From: Lunularia cruciata
Lineage: Eukaryota; Streptophyta; Marchantiopsida; Lunulariales; Lunulariaceae
Assembly: GCA_948567375.1 (NCBI GenBank)
Contig: OX419758.1
Span: 68,391,001 to 68,455,000, forward strand
Length of the DNA stretch: 64,000 nucleotides
Direction of reading: 5' to 3'
The notes under the pieces were generated by a model. The model did not search any database, was not told the origin of the DNA, and worked only from the letters and a program-made list of their open reading frames with translations. The position numbers and the translations under genes were made by a program. Shown here one piece after another: positions 36,346-46,919 of the stretch. Position 1 is the stretch's first letter. Every line of letters begins with the position of its first letter.

Positions 36346-39300
36346 GTTTGTCCTTCGCTTGGATCCCCTCTCTTTCTACATTTTCTCATGAGTTGTGTGC
36401 TGCCATTTCGTAACTCATGTCCCTGCATAAAATTCACCCTAAATTTGCTGCACAGGGCAAACTCATCTGGCCCGTAAAATCATACAGCAGTAAGGAAGTC
36501 AGTTATTGATCGCCGCTATATTCTCTAATTTTGAGCAGTCACTTCCAGCATTTTTATGATCAATTGGTAATTGATTTTCTCGTTCAAACTCCTTTTTGGA
36601 TGTCACAAGTGAGAAGAGATAAGAGGGCATGTCTTTTTTGATCGTGTCATGTGTAAGTAGTAGACTTGCTATAATCTATGAGTAGATGAATGGTGAGCAT
36701 TTGCTTGTAGTTTGCGCGCACGTGTTTCTTCTTGTTATATGCCGCATCGCTGAAGGCAATTTCCGCAGTTCAAGCTCGAGTGTGCACATGTAAGCGTAAA
36801 GTAGAAGAGTGTTGTAATCAAGGCACTCAGTCTCCAGACGTTACAGCAGGTATGACTTGGTCTTGTGGTATACACAATGAGGTGAGAGGACCTGATGGGG
36901 GGCCTTTCGGGCACTCGATGCGCAGGTTTGTGTATGGTGCTTTGCTGTATATCACATGTGCATGTTTGGTGGGCGGCCGCCCTGTTTCAGTGGCTGTGCC
37001 TCTGGATGGCAGTTCAGATGCTGAATGACAAGGTCGTCCATGCACATGTTCGGGCTCAGCCAACTAACGGAGCGAGCAAGGCAAGGCACCATGTGCTCAT
37101 ATTTGGTCTTGCTAAGTGACATAGCAAGCATGCCTGCATTTTCTGCATCTGCTTGTTTTGCTGCATCCCGGTGTTGGTCACTAGTCAGAGGGATCACTGA
37201 GTCCAAGCAAGATGATGGTGTGGATGAAGAGAGAAATCCTTCACTGAGTGTTTCTCCCTGTCAATGGTTATAAATTCTAGGAGGAGACGCAACCGAGGCA
37301 GACGTGAACAGAGTGGATTGACTCAGCGATAATAAAGTACTTCTAGGACTTGTCTGTCGTGACTAGTTTCATCTATAACGCTTGACGGTAAGGAGTTCGT
37401 TGAAGTGATGCAGGTACTTCCGATCTTCAGCAAGTACCAGGAAACTTTGAATCCGTTGAGGACTACATGCGGGTGCTGGAGCCTTTGCTGTTCGAAGAAT
37501 GTCGGGCTCAACTTCACAGTTCTTGGGAGGAGCTTCTTGAAGGAAGCGTTAAAGATGCCCAGGTTCCTATCTCCATCAAAGGCATAGAGCGGCGGGAGAG
37601 AGGTATGAATTATCTGCATCTCCAAGTTGGAGCCTGGGTTAGTTATAGTTCGTTTACAAACGTGTTCACTACACTTCGTTGCTCATAGATCATCAAGACT
37701 GTCATGACCAAATTAGGCCTATGCAGATGACGGAGATTCATGTTCACTTCACGATGTGCTTGCAGGATGGTATGATGTTGTCGTTTTGCCAGAGGATCCA
37801 CATCTGAAACTCAAGTTCAAAGAAGGAGATGTGGCAGTCATTTCGACGCCTAAACCAGGATCAGGCGAGTAGTTTCACTTCAGTTCTTTATTGGTACCGC
37901 TCAACAGGTATCTGCAATATTTTTTGTAAGCGCGGATACCTCCTTGTTGGATAAAGTGGATACCTCTTTGTTATCCTTCCGCAACTAACTCTACTGGTCC
38001 CGGCCCTTTACAATAGTTAATACTTGAATCATGTTAGTTAGTGCAGACGAAACACAACGTCTATCATATCAATAAAATACTGCTTTTAAACTTACGAGAA
38101 GCTCTTAACAAGTGGGGGCTTGCGACTAAAAGAGGACGTTCAAAGCGGTGACCAAATAGATTTTAAAGGAAAGTATATGCAAACTGACGGAAAAGGTTAA
38201 TGAAACAGGAGGAAGGCTCAAGGGGCGATCAAAAGGGGTTGCTGGCAAGGATAAGGAGGATGGAGTTGTGTCAGGTCGCCTAACTGGCATTGTCCGGCGC
38301 TATTACCCGATTGATTCCCGGGATCCTCCTGGTGCAGTTCTCCACTTTCATGTTTCGCAGGATGACGCTGACGATGTCAGGTAGGTTCGTTTTCAGGAAC
38401 CGCCAACTCCTTCCTGCTTGCTGAGACTCTGTTGTTAGGTTAGTCTCTTCCGTTAGTCTCACCTAGCCACGTGGTTCTCTTCGACAATGGAAATCGTCCC
38501 CCTTCATGCATCAAGGTCGGTCGATCAATTAGTTTCTCAGATTTCGAAGCACTTATGCAACCTTCTACTGCCATCAGAACCTAGAATCTGCTTTGACATT
38601 CGATTGAAGCGAAGCCATCAGCACCTTTCGGATATTTTAATCTGTAGGGACATTTTGTGACTATTTCCCTCCTTCATCTATCTATGCTGTACACCTTTCT
38701 TTGCTACTTTAGCAAAGCTTGTTTGACGTTCCGTAGCTTTTTGAGCAATATGTTGACTTTCCCGTCTTCTGTGTGAAAGCAGTGGCAGGGACCCATCAAC
38801 CGTAAATGGCAACGTGATAAAGGAGCTCAACCGTCCAGGATTAACCTGGTTTTTGACGGTTCTAGGATCTGTTACCACCACTCAACGTGAATATGTAGCT
38901 CTTCACTTTCTTCAGCAGTTCCACCCCAAGGTTAGTTGCTAACCGATGGATCTTGTCTCCTGAATGAAGGTTGTGTTTCAGCTCATGTCCTTCAATTTCG
39001 ATGCTTTATTTCGTGGAGTGAAATTAAGCCGTGGAATGCTATGCAGATGTTGAATGCCATTTTGCAGCCTCGTCCAGAATTATTCCCAGGGTACGCCGAT
39101 CAAGAACCTCCAGCTATGCCCGAGTGCTTCACACCAGCTTTCGTAGAACATCTTCATGGGCACTTTAACGGCCCTCAACTTGCAGCCATACAGTGGGCCG
39201 GTGCTCATACAGCTGCCGGAAGTGGCAGTACTGCTACTTCAGGGACTCCGAAGCAAGAACCTTGGCCCTTCACTTTAGTTCAAGGACCACCTGGAACTGG

Positions 39301-41595
39301 GAAGACTCATACAGTATGGGGTATGTTGAATGTCATCCACCTAGTTCAGTATCAACGGTACTATCAAGCACTCTTGAAGAAACTCGCCCCACACAGTCTT
39401 GCATCTGAAGAACCTTCAACCAGTACGCATGGAAGCTTTGAAAACGGCTCTATTGATGATGTTCTGCAGAGAATGGATGATAGTCTGGCCAGAATGCTTC
39501 CCAAGCTTTGTCCCAAACCTCGGATGCTCGTGTGTGCACCCTCAAATGCCGCCACAGATGAATTACTTTCTCGCGTCCTCGATCGTGGTTTCATTGATGG
39601 AGAGATGAAAGTTTATCGTCCTGATGTCGCACGGGTCGGTTCTGATCCACACTCACGCGCTGCTCAAGCAGTATCTGTTGAGAGAAGATCTGAACAGCTG
39701 CTGACAATGGGCCGAGACCAAGTCGTTGGTTGGCTTCAGCAGCTCAAGGGGAAGGAAATGAACTGCTCTCAAATTATTACAGGTCTCCAGCGTGACTTAA
39801 ACGAAGTTGCCACAGCTACCCGGACACAAGGGAACGTGGGGGTTGATCCCGATAAATTAGCTGCTAGGGACCAGGCCCGTGACTCTAAACTGCAGCAACT
39901 GGCAGCGCTTGTTGAGGAACGGGACAAAATTCTGGTTGAAATGTCGCGCCTCTTTATTGTAGAAGGTCGGTGGCGCCTCGGGAATGGATTCTCTCAGGAC
40001 GATGCTCGACAAAAGTTGGAGGCGAGTTTTGCAAACGAAGCGGAGATTGTTTTTACAACTGTATCCAGCAGTGGGCGGCGCATATTTACCAAGCTTGCTC
40101 ACGGATTTGATATGGTGGTTATTGACGAAGCTGCGCAAGCAAGTGAGGTGGCTGTTTTACCACCTCTTAGTTTGAGGGCAGCCAGATGTGTTCTAGTCGG
40201 GGATCCGCAGCAGCTCCCTGCCACAGTTATCAGTCGAGTTGCTGATACCATGCAATACAGCAGAAGTCTTTTTGAGCGGTTTCAGCAGGCTGGTTGTCCA
40301 GCCATTCTTTTGTCTGTTCAGTATCGGATGCACCCTCAAATTCGTGATTTCCCGTCAAGGTACTTTTACCAGGGCCGTCTCGTGGATAGTGAAAGCGTGA
40401 AAAGCCGACCTGATGAGGTTTACCATAAGGACCTTCTTTTGAAGCCTTACCTTTTCTACGACATTTCTCATGGTCGTGAGTCACACGGTGGTTCTGTTTC
40501 TTATCAGAACAAACTTGAGGCACAAGTTGCCGTGCGCTTATATTTACACCTACAAGAAGTGGTAGCCGCCGGTGGAACCCCGAGTGTGTCAGTTGGAATG
40601 ATTACACCTTACAAACAGCAACTGCGATGCTTGCAGTCCGAGTTTGAAGCAGCCGTGGGAGCTAACGCTGAATCGAAAGGCGTTTACATTAACACAGTTG
40701 ACGCTTTCCAGGGTCAAGAACGTGATGTGATCATGATGTCATGTGTGCGAGCATCCACTCATGGTGTGGGATTCGTTGCGGACATACGACGAATGAATGT
40801 TGCACTTACTCGTGCCCGTAGGTCTCTATGGGTGAGTTCACGTTGTGGAACATTTGGCTCATTCTTGTATATTTTCATCTAGCAAGTAGATTCCGTGCCT
40901 TTTCCTCGCTTTTGTTTTGAGTGCGCTGCTCTGTACACACCTCTCTCTTTACTACGAAGATGCCTTGAAGTTCACATACGCACAGGAAACGTCATACTTC
41001 ATTTCAAGATCACAGTGTCAGAGTCACGACCTGTCTAGTTTGGTCACTTAGATCTGAAACGAAATTTTTTTAATGGGTTTTGCATATTCCATCACTCGAG
41101 ATCTTTTCGAATTGAATTGGATTGAAGCTTGCTGCTAAATCTGTGTGTTTGGCTTCGTTGCAGGTTATAGGGAATGCCACAGCTTTGCTGCAGTCGGAGG
41201 ATTGGTCAGCATTATTAGCAGATGCGAAAACTCGAGGATGTTTTGTGGAAACATCGACATCCACAGCTAGGGGCCTTCTAACGGAACCGCCTGGAGTGTT
41301 GATACCATCTCAAGCTGGTCCTGGTCTGTTAAGACATGCACCGTCGTCGCACCCTAACCTGTCGTTTAATAATTTCACTCATACTGGTTTTGGGCGTGGG
41401 AGGCAACAAGATGGTATCATGCAGCACGGAAATGAATCTGAACAAAGAGGATTGTGGCAAGGGTCTGGTCATCGCGGAGGTAGAGGAGGCTATCGCGATT
41501 CTTCGAGAGGTGGTTTTAGCCAAAGGGGTTTGCCTTTGAATAGGTCTTACGGTAGGGGAACCAACATGTCATATAGGAGAGGGAAAGGACTGTAA
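34563..41595 (+). CDS. SEN1-type superfamily 1B helicase, seven coding exons
   Basis: Predicted exons: 34563-36345, 37414-37602, 37766-37868, about 38174-38380, 38789-38930, 39047-40831, 41164-41595; the phases join into about 1,546 codons. It belongs to the plant group of SEN1/tRNA-splicing-endonuclease-positive-effector-like helicases (Arabidopsis AT4G30100/AT2G19120 type, from memory). Family members unwind RNA or RNA-DNA hybrids in transcript processing; the exact role here is inferred. The N-terminal ~590 residues are low-complexity, Ser/Pro/Lys-rich, and start with 'LLDLNLPPP'. Residues ~598-810 form the conserved pre-helicase region. Helicase motifs follow: Walker A GPPGTGKT (about residue 889), DEAA (about 1166), GDPQQLPAT, QYRMHP, TVDAFQGQERDV and VALTRARRSLW. 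The tail (from about 1404) is Gly/Arg-rich. The start ATG has A at -3 and G at +4. The acceptor of exon 4 is the least certain junction. The gene looks intact. Confidence 0.9.
36346..37413 (+). other. Helicase intron 1
   Basis: 1,068 bp, GT...GATGCAG. The phase joins '...WQTSG' to 'TSDLQQVPGNFESVE', which restores the conserved start of the next domain. Open frames on both strands inside it have no recognisable product. Confidence 0.75.
37414..38930 (+). CDS. Helicase exons 2-5 (pre-helicase region)
   Basis: Exon 2 37414-37602 ('VEDYMRVLEPLLFEECRAQL'), exon 3 37766-37868 ('GWYDVVVLPEDPHLKLKF', 'GDVAVIS'), exon 4 about 38174-38380 ('GRLTGIVRRYYPIDSRDPPG'), exon 5 38789-38930 ('VIKELNRPGLTWFLTVLGSV'). 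These are the conserved blocks before the helicase core. Exon 4 could start elsewhere between about 38130 and 38174; 38174 is the only AG I found that keeps phase. Confidence 0.8.
39047..40831 (+). CDS. Helicase exon 6 (motor core)
   Basis: 595 codons, phase 0 at both ends (acceptor GCTATGCAG, donor TGG|GTGAGT). It contains all SF1B motifs from Q-like 'FNGPQLAAIQW' through Walker A, DEAA, GDPQQLP, the arginine finger block 'QYRMHP' and motif VI. No stop or missing catalytic residue is seen. Confidence 0.93.
41164..41595 (+). CDS. Helicase exon 7 (Gly/Arg-rich tail)
   Basis: 143 codons plus TAA at 41593-41595, acceptor GTTGCAG. It begins 'VIGNATALLQSEDWSALLAD', the usual end of the motor, then a tail with RG/RGG repeats ('GHRGGRGGYRDSSRGG', 'SYGRGTNMSYRRGKGL'). 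Confidence 0.92.
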   Translation, partial: VIGNATALLQSEDWSALLADAKTRGCFVETSTSTARGLLTEPPGVLIPSQAGPGLLRHAPSSHPNLSFNNFTHTGFGRGRQQDGIMQHGNESEQRGLWQGSGHRGGRGGYRDSSRGGFSQRGLPLNRSYGRGTNMSYRRGKGL

Positions 41596-42700
41596 GTAAC
41601 TAAAGGGCAGAAGTATTTGCGACAATTAGAATGTTAGACATATTCTTGTAGAGCAACAAGCTCTACTTCATCACCTGAGGCGATTGATAAAGAGCGAACA
41701 CTGGGTGCAGCTCCCCTGTGGCACACAGGACCCTTTTAGTTATTTCTACTCGACACCTGCCCCGATTGATGCAGCTGCGGTGTTGGTAAGTCGGTCCAAA
41801 TTTTTGTAGGTGATACAAAGTTCACATTATGCATGTCTGTCACGGTTTACAGCCTCAGATGGCTTGCCTTAGAAAGAAGAGCCTATTCCTAGCCGAGCCA
41901 TCATAAGAGTGGATAGACGAGGCTACAGAGTCGTAGTTAGATTGCGGTGGGATGTGATAAATAGCCGCCCAGCATAATGGTAAGCCGAGGCGTTTCTTGA
42001 TTTTTGACTTTTCGCTAATATCTACACCATCACTGTCACTATCCATGCCCTTCAGGGAAGCATAACGGGCTTCTAAAACTGTAGCATTCTTACCTTGTAG
42101 GGAGAAGTGAGACCTAGGAAGATGAACCAGTTACCATTTGTAGCCTGTTGCCTCGTCTATCATCATCCTCTTGTATATTTGTTGATTATTTCCATGTTGT
42201 GGATTGCCAAGGGCCTCAGAACAAAATTCAAATGATGTCACGGAAATTGTTATCAGTGACCTGTAAATATAGTTCAAACTACCCTTCTCAGATTTTTCTC
42301 GAGATGTCCACTTTGGTGCCCCTATACTCGAGATGCTTGCTCCTCTTTGTTGTCAGAATGCTAAGTTGCTTTCCAGCCCGACTTTGTGCTTTGCATTGCT
42401 GTGCTCAACAATTCGTAGCTGTTGCTTGTAAACATGTTGCTTGTAAACACTGGCAATTTAGCCATGTCTGCTAGCTTCAGACCAGACAGTTTAGTCTGGC
42501 ATGTGCTGTTTTGACCTCGATGGGCAGGTTAAACGTATGGAGCAGAGGACGTAGGGACTAATAATTCCACTTGAGAAGGCAGGTCTCATAGGGGAAAAAT
42601 ACTAGTACGTGACACCATCATGTCCACTTTGTGAGTGCCATGATATGAACTAGATGCACTTAGTTTACCGGTATTGTTTTAAAAGAAGATCGAAGTATTA
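41596..42700. other. 3' region of the helicase gene
   Basis: GC-moderate, no open frame with recognisable content. It likely holds the 3' UTR. A 15-bp direct duplication ('gttgcttgtaaacat') lies at about 42421-42450. No clear polyadenylation site chosen. Confidence 0.45.
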
Positions 42701-42754
42701 TGAAAGAATAACACACTTCAAAAGTAAATGATCCCTTCGTGAAGAAAGGAGAGT

Positions 42755-42912
42755 CAAACAGTGTTCTGGTGTGTGCACGTCGAAGATCAATTAGACTATT
42801 TCTGGTTGCCACGTTTATCTCTATGAAGACGCAGTGCAACTCTGAGCTTTAAAGGAATACATACTACTCTTTGTTAATCAATTGCTGGTGTGTGCACATC
42901 CAAGATCAATTC
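42755..42912. repeat. Two copies of a ~25-bp motif
   Basis: 'ctggtgtgtgcac' followed by 'gaagatcaatt' or 'caagatcaatt' occurs near 42757 and again near 42885. Confidence 0.6.
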
Positions 42913-43009
42913 TAGATAGTTAGGGTAAACAACCCCCGTCCTTATATTTCTTGTCCTTCATGCCAGTTTGGTGTCTGGTTCAATACACCACATGTAAAGA
43001 ATAGACGGT

Positions 43010-43700
43010 ATGGGCTTTGAAATGTCAGGAACCTTTCGAGAAAAAAGAGACTGGGCGATATGTCTAAAACACCGTAAGTAGAACGGGGATGGTATAGGAC
43101 GTCAAAGAGGACGGGTTGATCCCACCAAAGCCTCAGAAGGAAATGTTAAGAACATCAAAGCGGACGGGAAGATCCCATCAAGCCGCACAAGGAGATGTTG
43201 AGAACTTGTCATGAATAGGACATCAAAGAGGACGGCAAGATTCCGTCACGCCACACAAGGAATATTCAGAACTTTGTCATGAATAGGACATGAAAGCCGC
43301 ACGAGGAAATACTAAGAACTTGTCATGAACAGGACATCAAAGAGGACTGGAAGAACCCATCAAGCCGCACAAGGAACTGTTAAGACCTTGTCATGAAAAA
43401 AAAGCCTGGGCGCTCAAGGAATAGTGGCTTTGAAATGTCAAAAAATCGTCTTAAAAGAAAAGCTTGCGATATGCCTGAAGCACCCCAAATTCTACAAGCA
43501 TGGTATAGGATAGCGAATAGGATGGGAAAATCCATCAAACCGCACAAAGAATATTGGAATGTTTAGAAAAAATTATAACGGAAAACCTTGGGAGCTCAAG
43601 GAGTACCAGCTTTGAAATGTCAAGAACTTGTGAATAAATAGCCTGCGTGATATTCCGATTTGTCTGAAGCACCAGGTAGTCCATACATTAGGGGGTTTCA
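43010..43700. repeat. Minisatellite block with higher-order repeat
   Basis: Five units of about 66 bp ('ggacatcaaagaggacgg...', then 'ccgcacaaggaa...') lie at about 43098-43398, one of them shortened. A second motif set ('gctttgaaatgtcaagaac...', 'gcgatatgtctgaagcacc') flanks it and recurs at about 43014, 43430 and 43609, so the whole block is a decayed higher-order repeat. Nothing coding. Confidence 0.8.
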
Positions 43701-44187
43701 GAAATAGATTTGACCGATGTATACGGGATGAATAATAAACTTCATAATAATTTTTAGTGAATTCTGTAACGAGACAAGATTGCAATAAATGAATGCTATG
43801 TAAATTCAATTACGGTATATTTTGTCCAAGTTGCATTCATTTATAAAAATTAGTCCATATGTTATGGAAGTTTAGGAATGCCGTAACTGAATAAATGATT
43901 GTCAGAAAAAGTGACGTGTTTTCTCAAGAGGGTGGCCACGTGGTTAGATGAATCTGATATGATTTATGATTCTGTTGACATATTCAAAATCCATTGTTCC
44001 CTCTCAACAATTCAAATACTAAACTTGAATTCAACCTCCCGAGCAAATGTGCGAGTTGTCAAGCAACTAAACTGCAGTTTTGTAGTTTCACATTGGTGTG
44101 TGAAATGATATGCGCCACCCTGTGGCAACCAATAAATTGATTAGGGGTTGAGGAATTTTACTCCAGAAGCGCAACAAAATTTTAGCA
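43701..44187. other. Unassigned sequence
   Basis: AT-rich; no gene or repeat recognised. It ends at the ATG of the trihelix-like pseudogene. Confidence 0.4.
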
Positions 44188-45491
44188 ATGGGAGATCAAA
44201 TACCTTGTTTCAATGTAGGAGGCTTACTTTTGGACGCTGATCCAAGACCTATAGACTCATCTTTGGATTTGCAACCTGAACAACAATTAGGGAAATTTGG
44301 AGACCTGTTGAGGATGGCTTCTTGCGTGCCGGGCAAAACAAAGGAGGATGAACTATTTTGCATGGTGACACACCATTATAGCCAAATATTGGATTATTTG
44401 GAGGACCTTGAGCAAATTCATGGTAGGAATTGCAAAAAGCCCATTTAGAAATAGACCGCATTTAGTTTCATGGCAACATTTTTTATTAGAGAGGGACAAG
44501 GATTTCATACTTCTATGACAGGTGATAGGCTTTACAAGAAATGGTTGAGGTACATGAAACAATACAAAGAAACCCGGGAGCTTAAGAACAAGTCTACTAG
44601 AGAAGGTCTCACCAAGAAGTAATATGGCAAAGAATGGAGAACTATAGAAGATAAATTGAATGGAATGTGCCCGCATTTTGCAAGAATGGAATCCATGTTT
44701 GAGACTAGAGCAAACATAAGTCCACTTGTTATGGTAATTTTGGAAGATTTAAATCCAAATTTGAGCGAGGTTGGCAAGGAGGAGGTCCATGAAGGTGCAC
44801 ATGAGTGCTCACAATTCCCATCTCCTCTAGAGATGGTGCTCCTAGACTCGGGCCCCCAATTTTTTCCAAACACCTAGGGGGTGGAAAGTATACCAAGTGT
44901 AGGCATGGACAATGGAATCCTATCACTCAAAGATGAGTAACCATTTGTTCCACCGATCAAGGACTCGCCTTTCATTACACCACCGCCTTTAACTTCTATA
45001 AGGGATAGATCCGAGTGTGCTTTCCTCAACCAAGAAGGGGAATGTGATCCAAAGAGGAGGAAAGGTGGAATATCCGCAAGTAAGATACCCATGTTGTCAC
45101 CTAGTATGTCATTGTCTCATGATTTAACAAACATTACTATGTTGAAGGGAGATACTATAGAATCCAAGGGAGGTACGACTAGTTGAACTAGAAGCCATCA
45201 ACATGAGGAAAAGAGAGAACAAATGATGCAATTGAAGCAAAGCATATTAGATTAGAGACAGAGAAGATGAAAATTGAAATTGAGAAAAAATTGAGTGCAG
45301 ATAAAAGGAAAGCTAGGGCGGATAAACACAAATTTAAGGAGAAAGTTTTGGAGTCAAAGTGCACTCATGAAATCAAAATGAATCTCATACAAGCGGGGAA
45401 AACTCCCAAGGAAATAAATCACTATTTCAAAGTGCTCACTCAAGTTCAACATCCTACTCCAAATCCATCATACTATAGTGATAGCAAATAG
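44188..45491 (+). pseudogene. Decayed trihelix (Myb/SANT-like) DNA-binding gene
   Basis: Exon 1 is 44188-44422 ('MGDQIPCFNVGGLLLDADP...'). A 99-bp intron (G|GTAGGA to GACAG|G, 44423-44521) keeps the frame into 'DRLYKKWLRYMKQYKETREL', 'GKEWRTIEDKLNGMCPHFAR' and 'MESMFETRANISP', which resembles the second half of a trihelix domain (the 'C-P-H-F..M..L' end). The frame runs on to about 45260 through several stops that each fit one C-to-T or G-to-A change, then shifts frame into a Lys/Glu-rich coiled coil (45267-45491). Similar layouts occur in plant trihelix factors and in some PIF/Harbinger partner proteins. Identity is tentative. Confidence 0.55.
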
Positions 45492-46307
45492 TATACCAAA
45501 ATGTAACCTTTATTATGATTTTATTATGATAATAAAGATGAGTTTTAGAAACTTGATAAATGCTCTCTTTTTGTCTATAATGTGCTCTTTCTATATCTCT
45601 AACTCAATAAATGCTCTCTAACCATCATTTCTTTTGCCGTTGCTAGTTACCGCTCATTACCCCTCAATTCTACCCATCATTTTTTCTGCACCAATCCTAG
45701 TTGCTGCAAGTTGCCGCGCAATACCGCCCATCAACTCTTTTTTGCCACCGCTAGTTGCCGCTCAATGCACCCTTTGTTGATTTAGCATCAGCTAGGTTTC
45801 AAGAACCGCTCGATGGCACCCGTAGGTGCTCATAGGCGTTGAGTGACACTGAGTAATGACACCCAAAGTTGGTTAAATGTGGTGACTTGATGTGGGTAGT
45901 GCATATAGGTGCCAAGTGATGCTTGGTTTGATGCACAAGGGACAAGTGAGTATATAGCACATGAAAATATGAGAGTGAGACAAAAATATGAGAGTTTCAG
46001 ATGTGTAAACTAAAATACAAATGAGTATAAAAGAAAAAATGTATACATGAGGATAACTGAACAAAAGATGTATATAAATGGGGAGCCAATAAAACCTGTC
46101 ACTATGGTATAGGAGGAGGTGAAGAAGAAGAGGGAGATACACCATAATGTCTAAGTGCTGCCACTACGTCCTCAAGTCTACAACAGTATACATTATATTG
46201 AATCCTAAATGGACCCAATGATCACCATAAGAGCCACTTGCTCTCATCCAAGTCTTGGTGCTTAATACCGCTAGCAAGAAGAGAATATGGGTCACTACTA
46301 TAATAAC
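45492..46307. other. Unassigned sequence with short repeats
   Basis: 45640-45780 repeats a 'gttgccgctcaat' motif four to five times. No gene recognised. Confidence 0.4.
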
Positions 46308-46885
46308 TTAGTCTACCAAATGTCCAATCCTCTTCTGCCTAAAAACAGCAGGCCTATCGTCATGGTCAAATCTGTCCAAAGCACTCATCAAAGGGTCAAA
46401 TGACCAAGTGTATGATGCTCTCTCTACCCCATAAGGATGGAATTGGGTAGGGTGGATAGCACCATGTGGATTGTTCCTATAATAAGAGAATGCATAACTA
46501 TTTAGGGTCAAAAGATCACAAAGAGGTAAACCTAATGAAGTAAGATGCTCATATGATCTAACTATAAGTCCTCTGACCTCAAAATCTTGCTGGATATATA
46601 AAGAAAAAAAACACGCCATGAGGTGAGAGACCCGGTGTGAATTCCCTTCTGGAGTTTGGACCACTGCCATATGCTCCATAGCAACCACTCCACTCCATCC
46701 GGAGTAAGATCTATCCACAAGATAACCTCAAAGCATATCAAACAAAACTGGATGAAATGGCTAACACCAAGATGTGCTGCCCACTCTGCAGGCCTGACTA
46801 TGTGTGAGGGCACCAACCATGCCTTAGTTGTCCAGCTCTCCCATGCACTAAAACCGGGAGCACCACAAAGCCATAATGATGCCAA
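46308..46885 (-). pseudogene. Unidentified frameshifted ORF
   Basis: On minus, one frame (46885-46700) reads 'GFSAWESWTTKAWLVPSHIV' and then a second frame (46718-46308, 136 codons) reads 'AMEHMAVVQTPEGNSHRVSH', 'RSYEHLTSLGLPLCDLLTLN' and 'FDPLMSALDRFDHDDRPAVF'. The composition looks protein-like and the two overlap at a single shift near 46700. I do not recognise the family. No membrane segment or metal site is evident. It may be a fragment of a mobile-element or domesticated protein. Confidence 0.45.
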
Positions 46886-46919
46886 ACAAGTAACATCTAC
46901 AACAATAACTTCTTTGTAA

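Noticed and set aside
36732-37028. 98-codon open frame in helicase intron 1
   Set aside because: It overlaps open frames on both strands, has no recognisable motif, and lies between a donor and acceptor that join conserved protein blocks.
42148-42474. 108-codon frame in the helicase 3' region, Cys-rich
   Set aside because: Low-complexity Cys/Leu composition, no start context or homology cue; probably 3' UTR noise.
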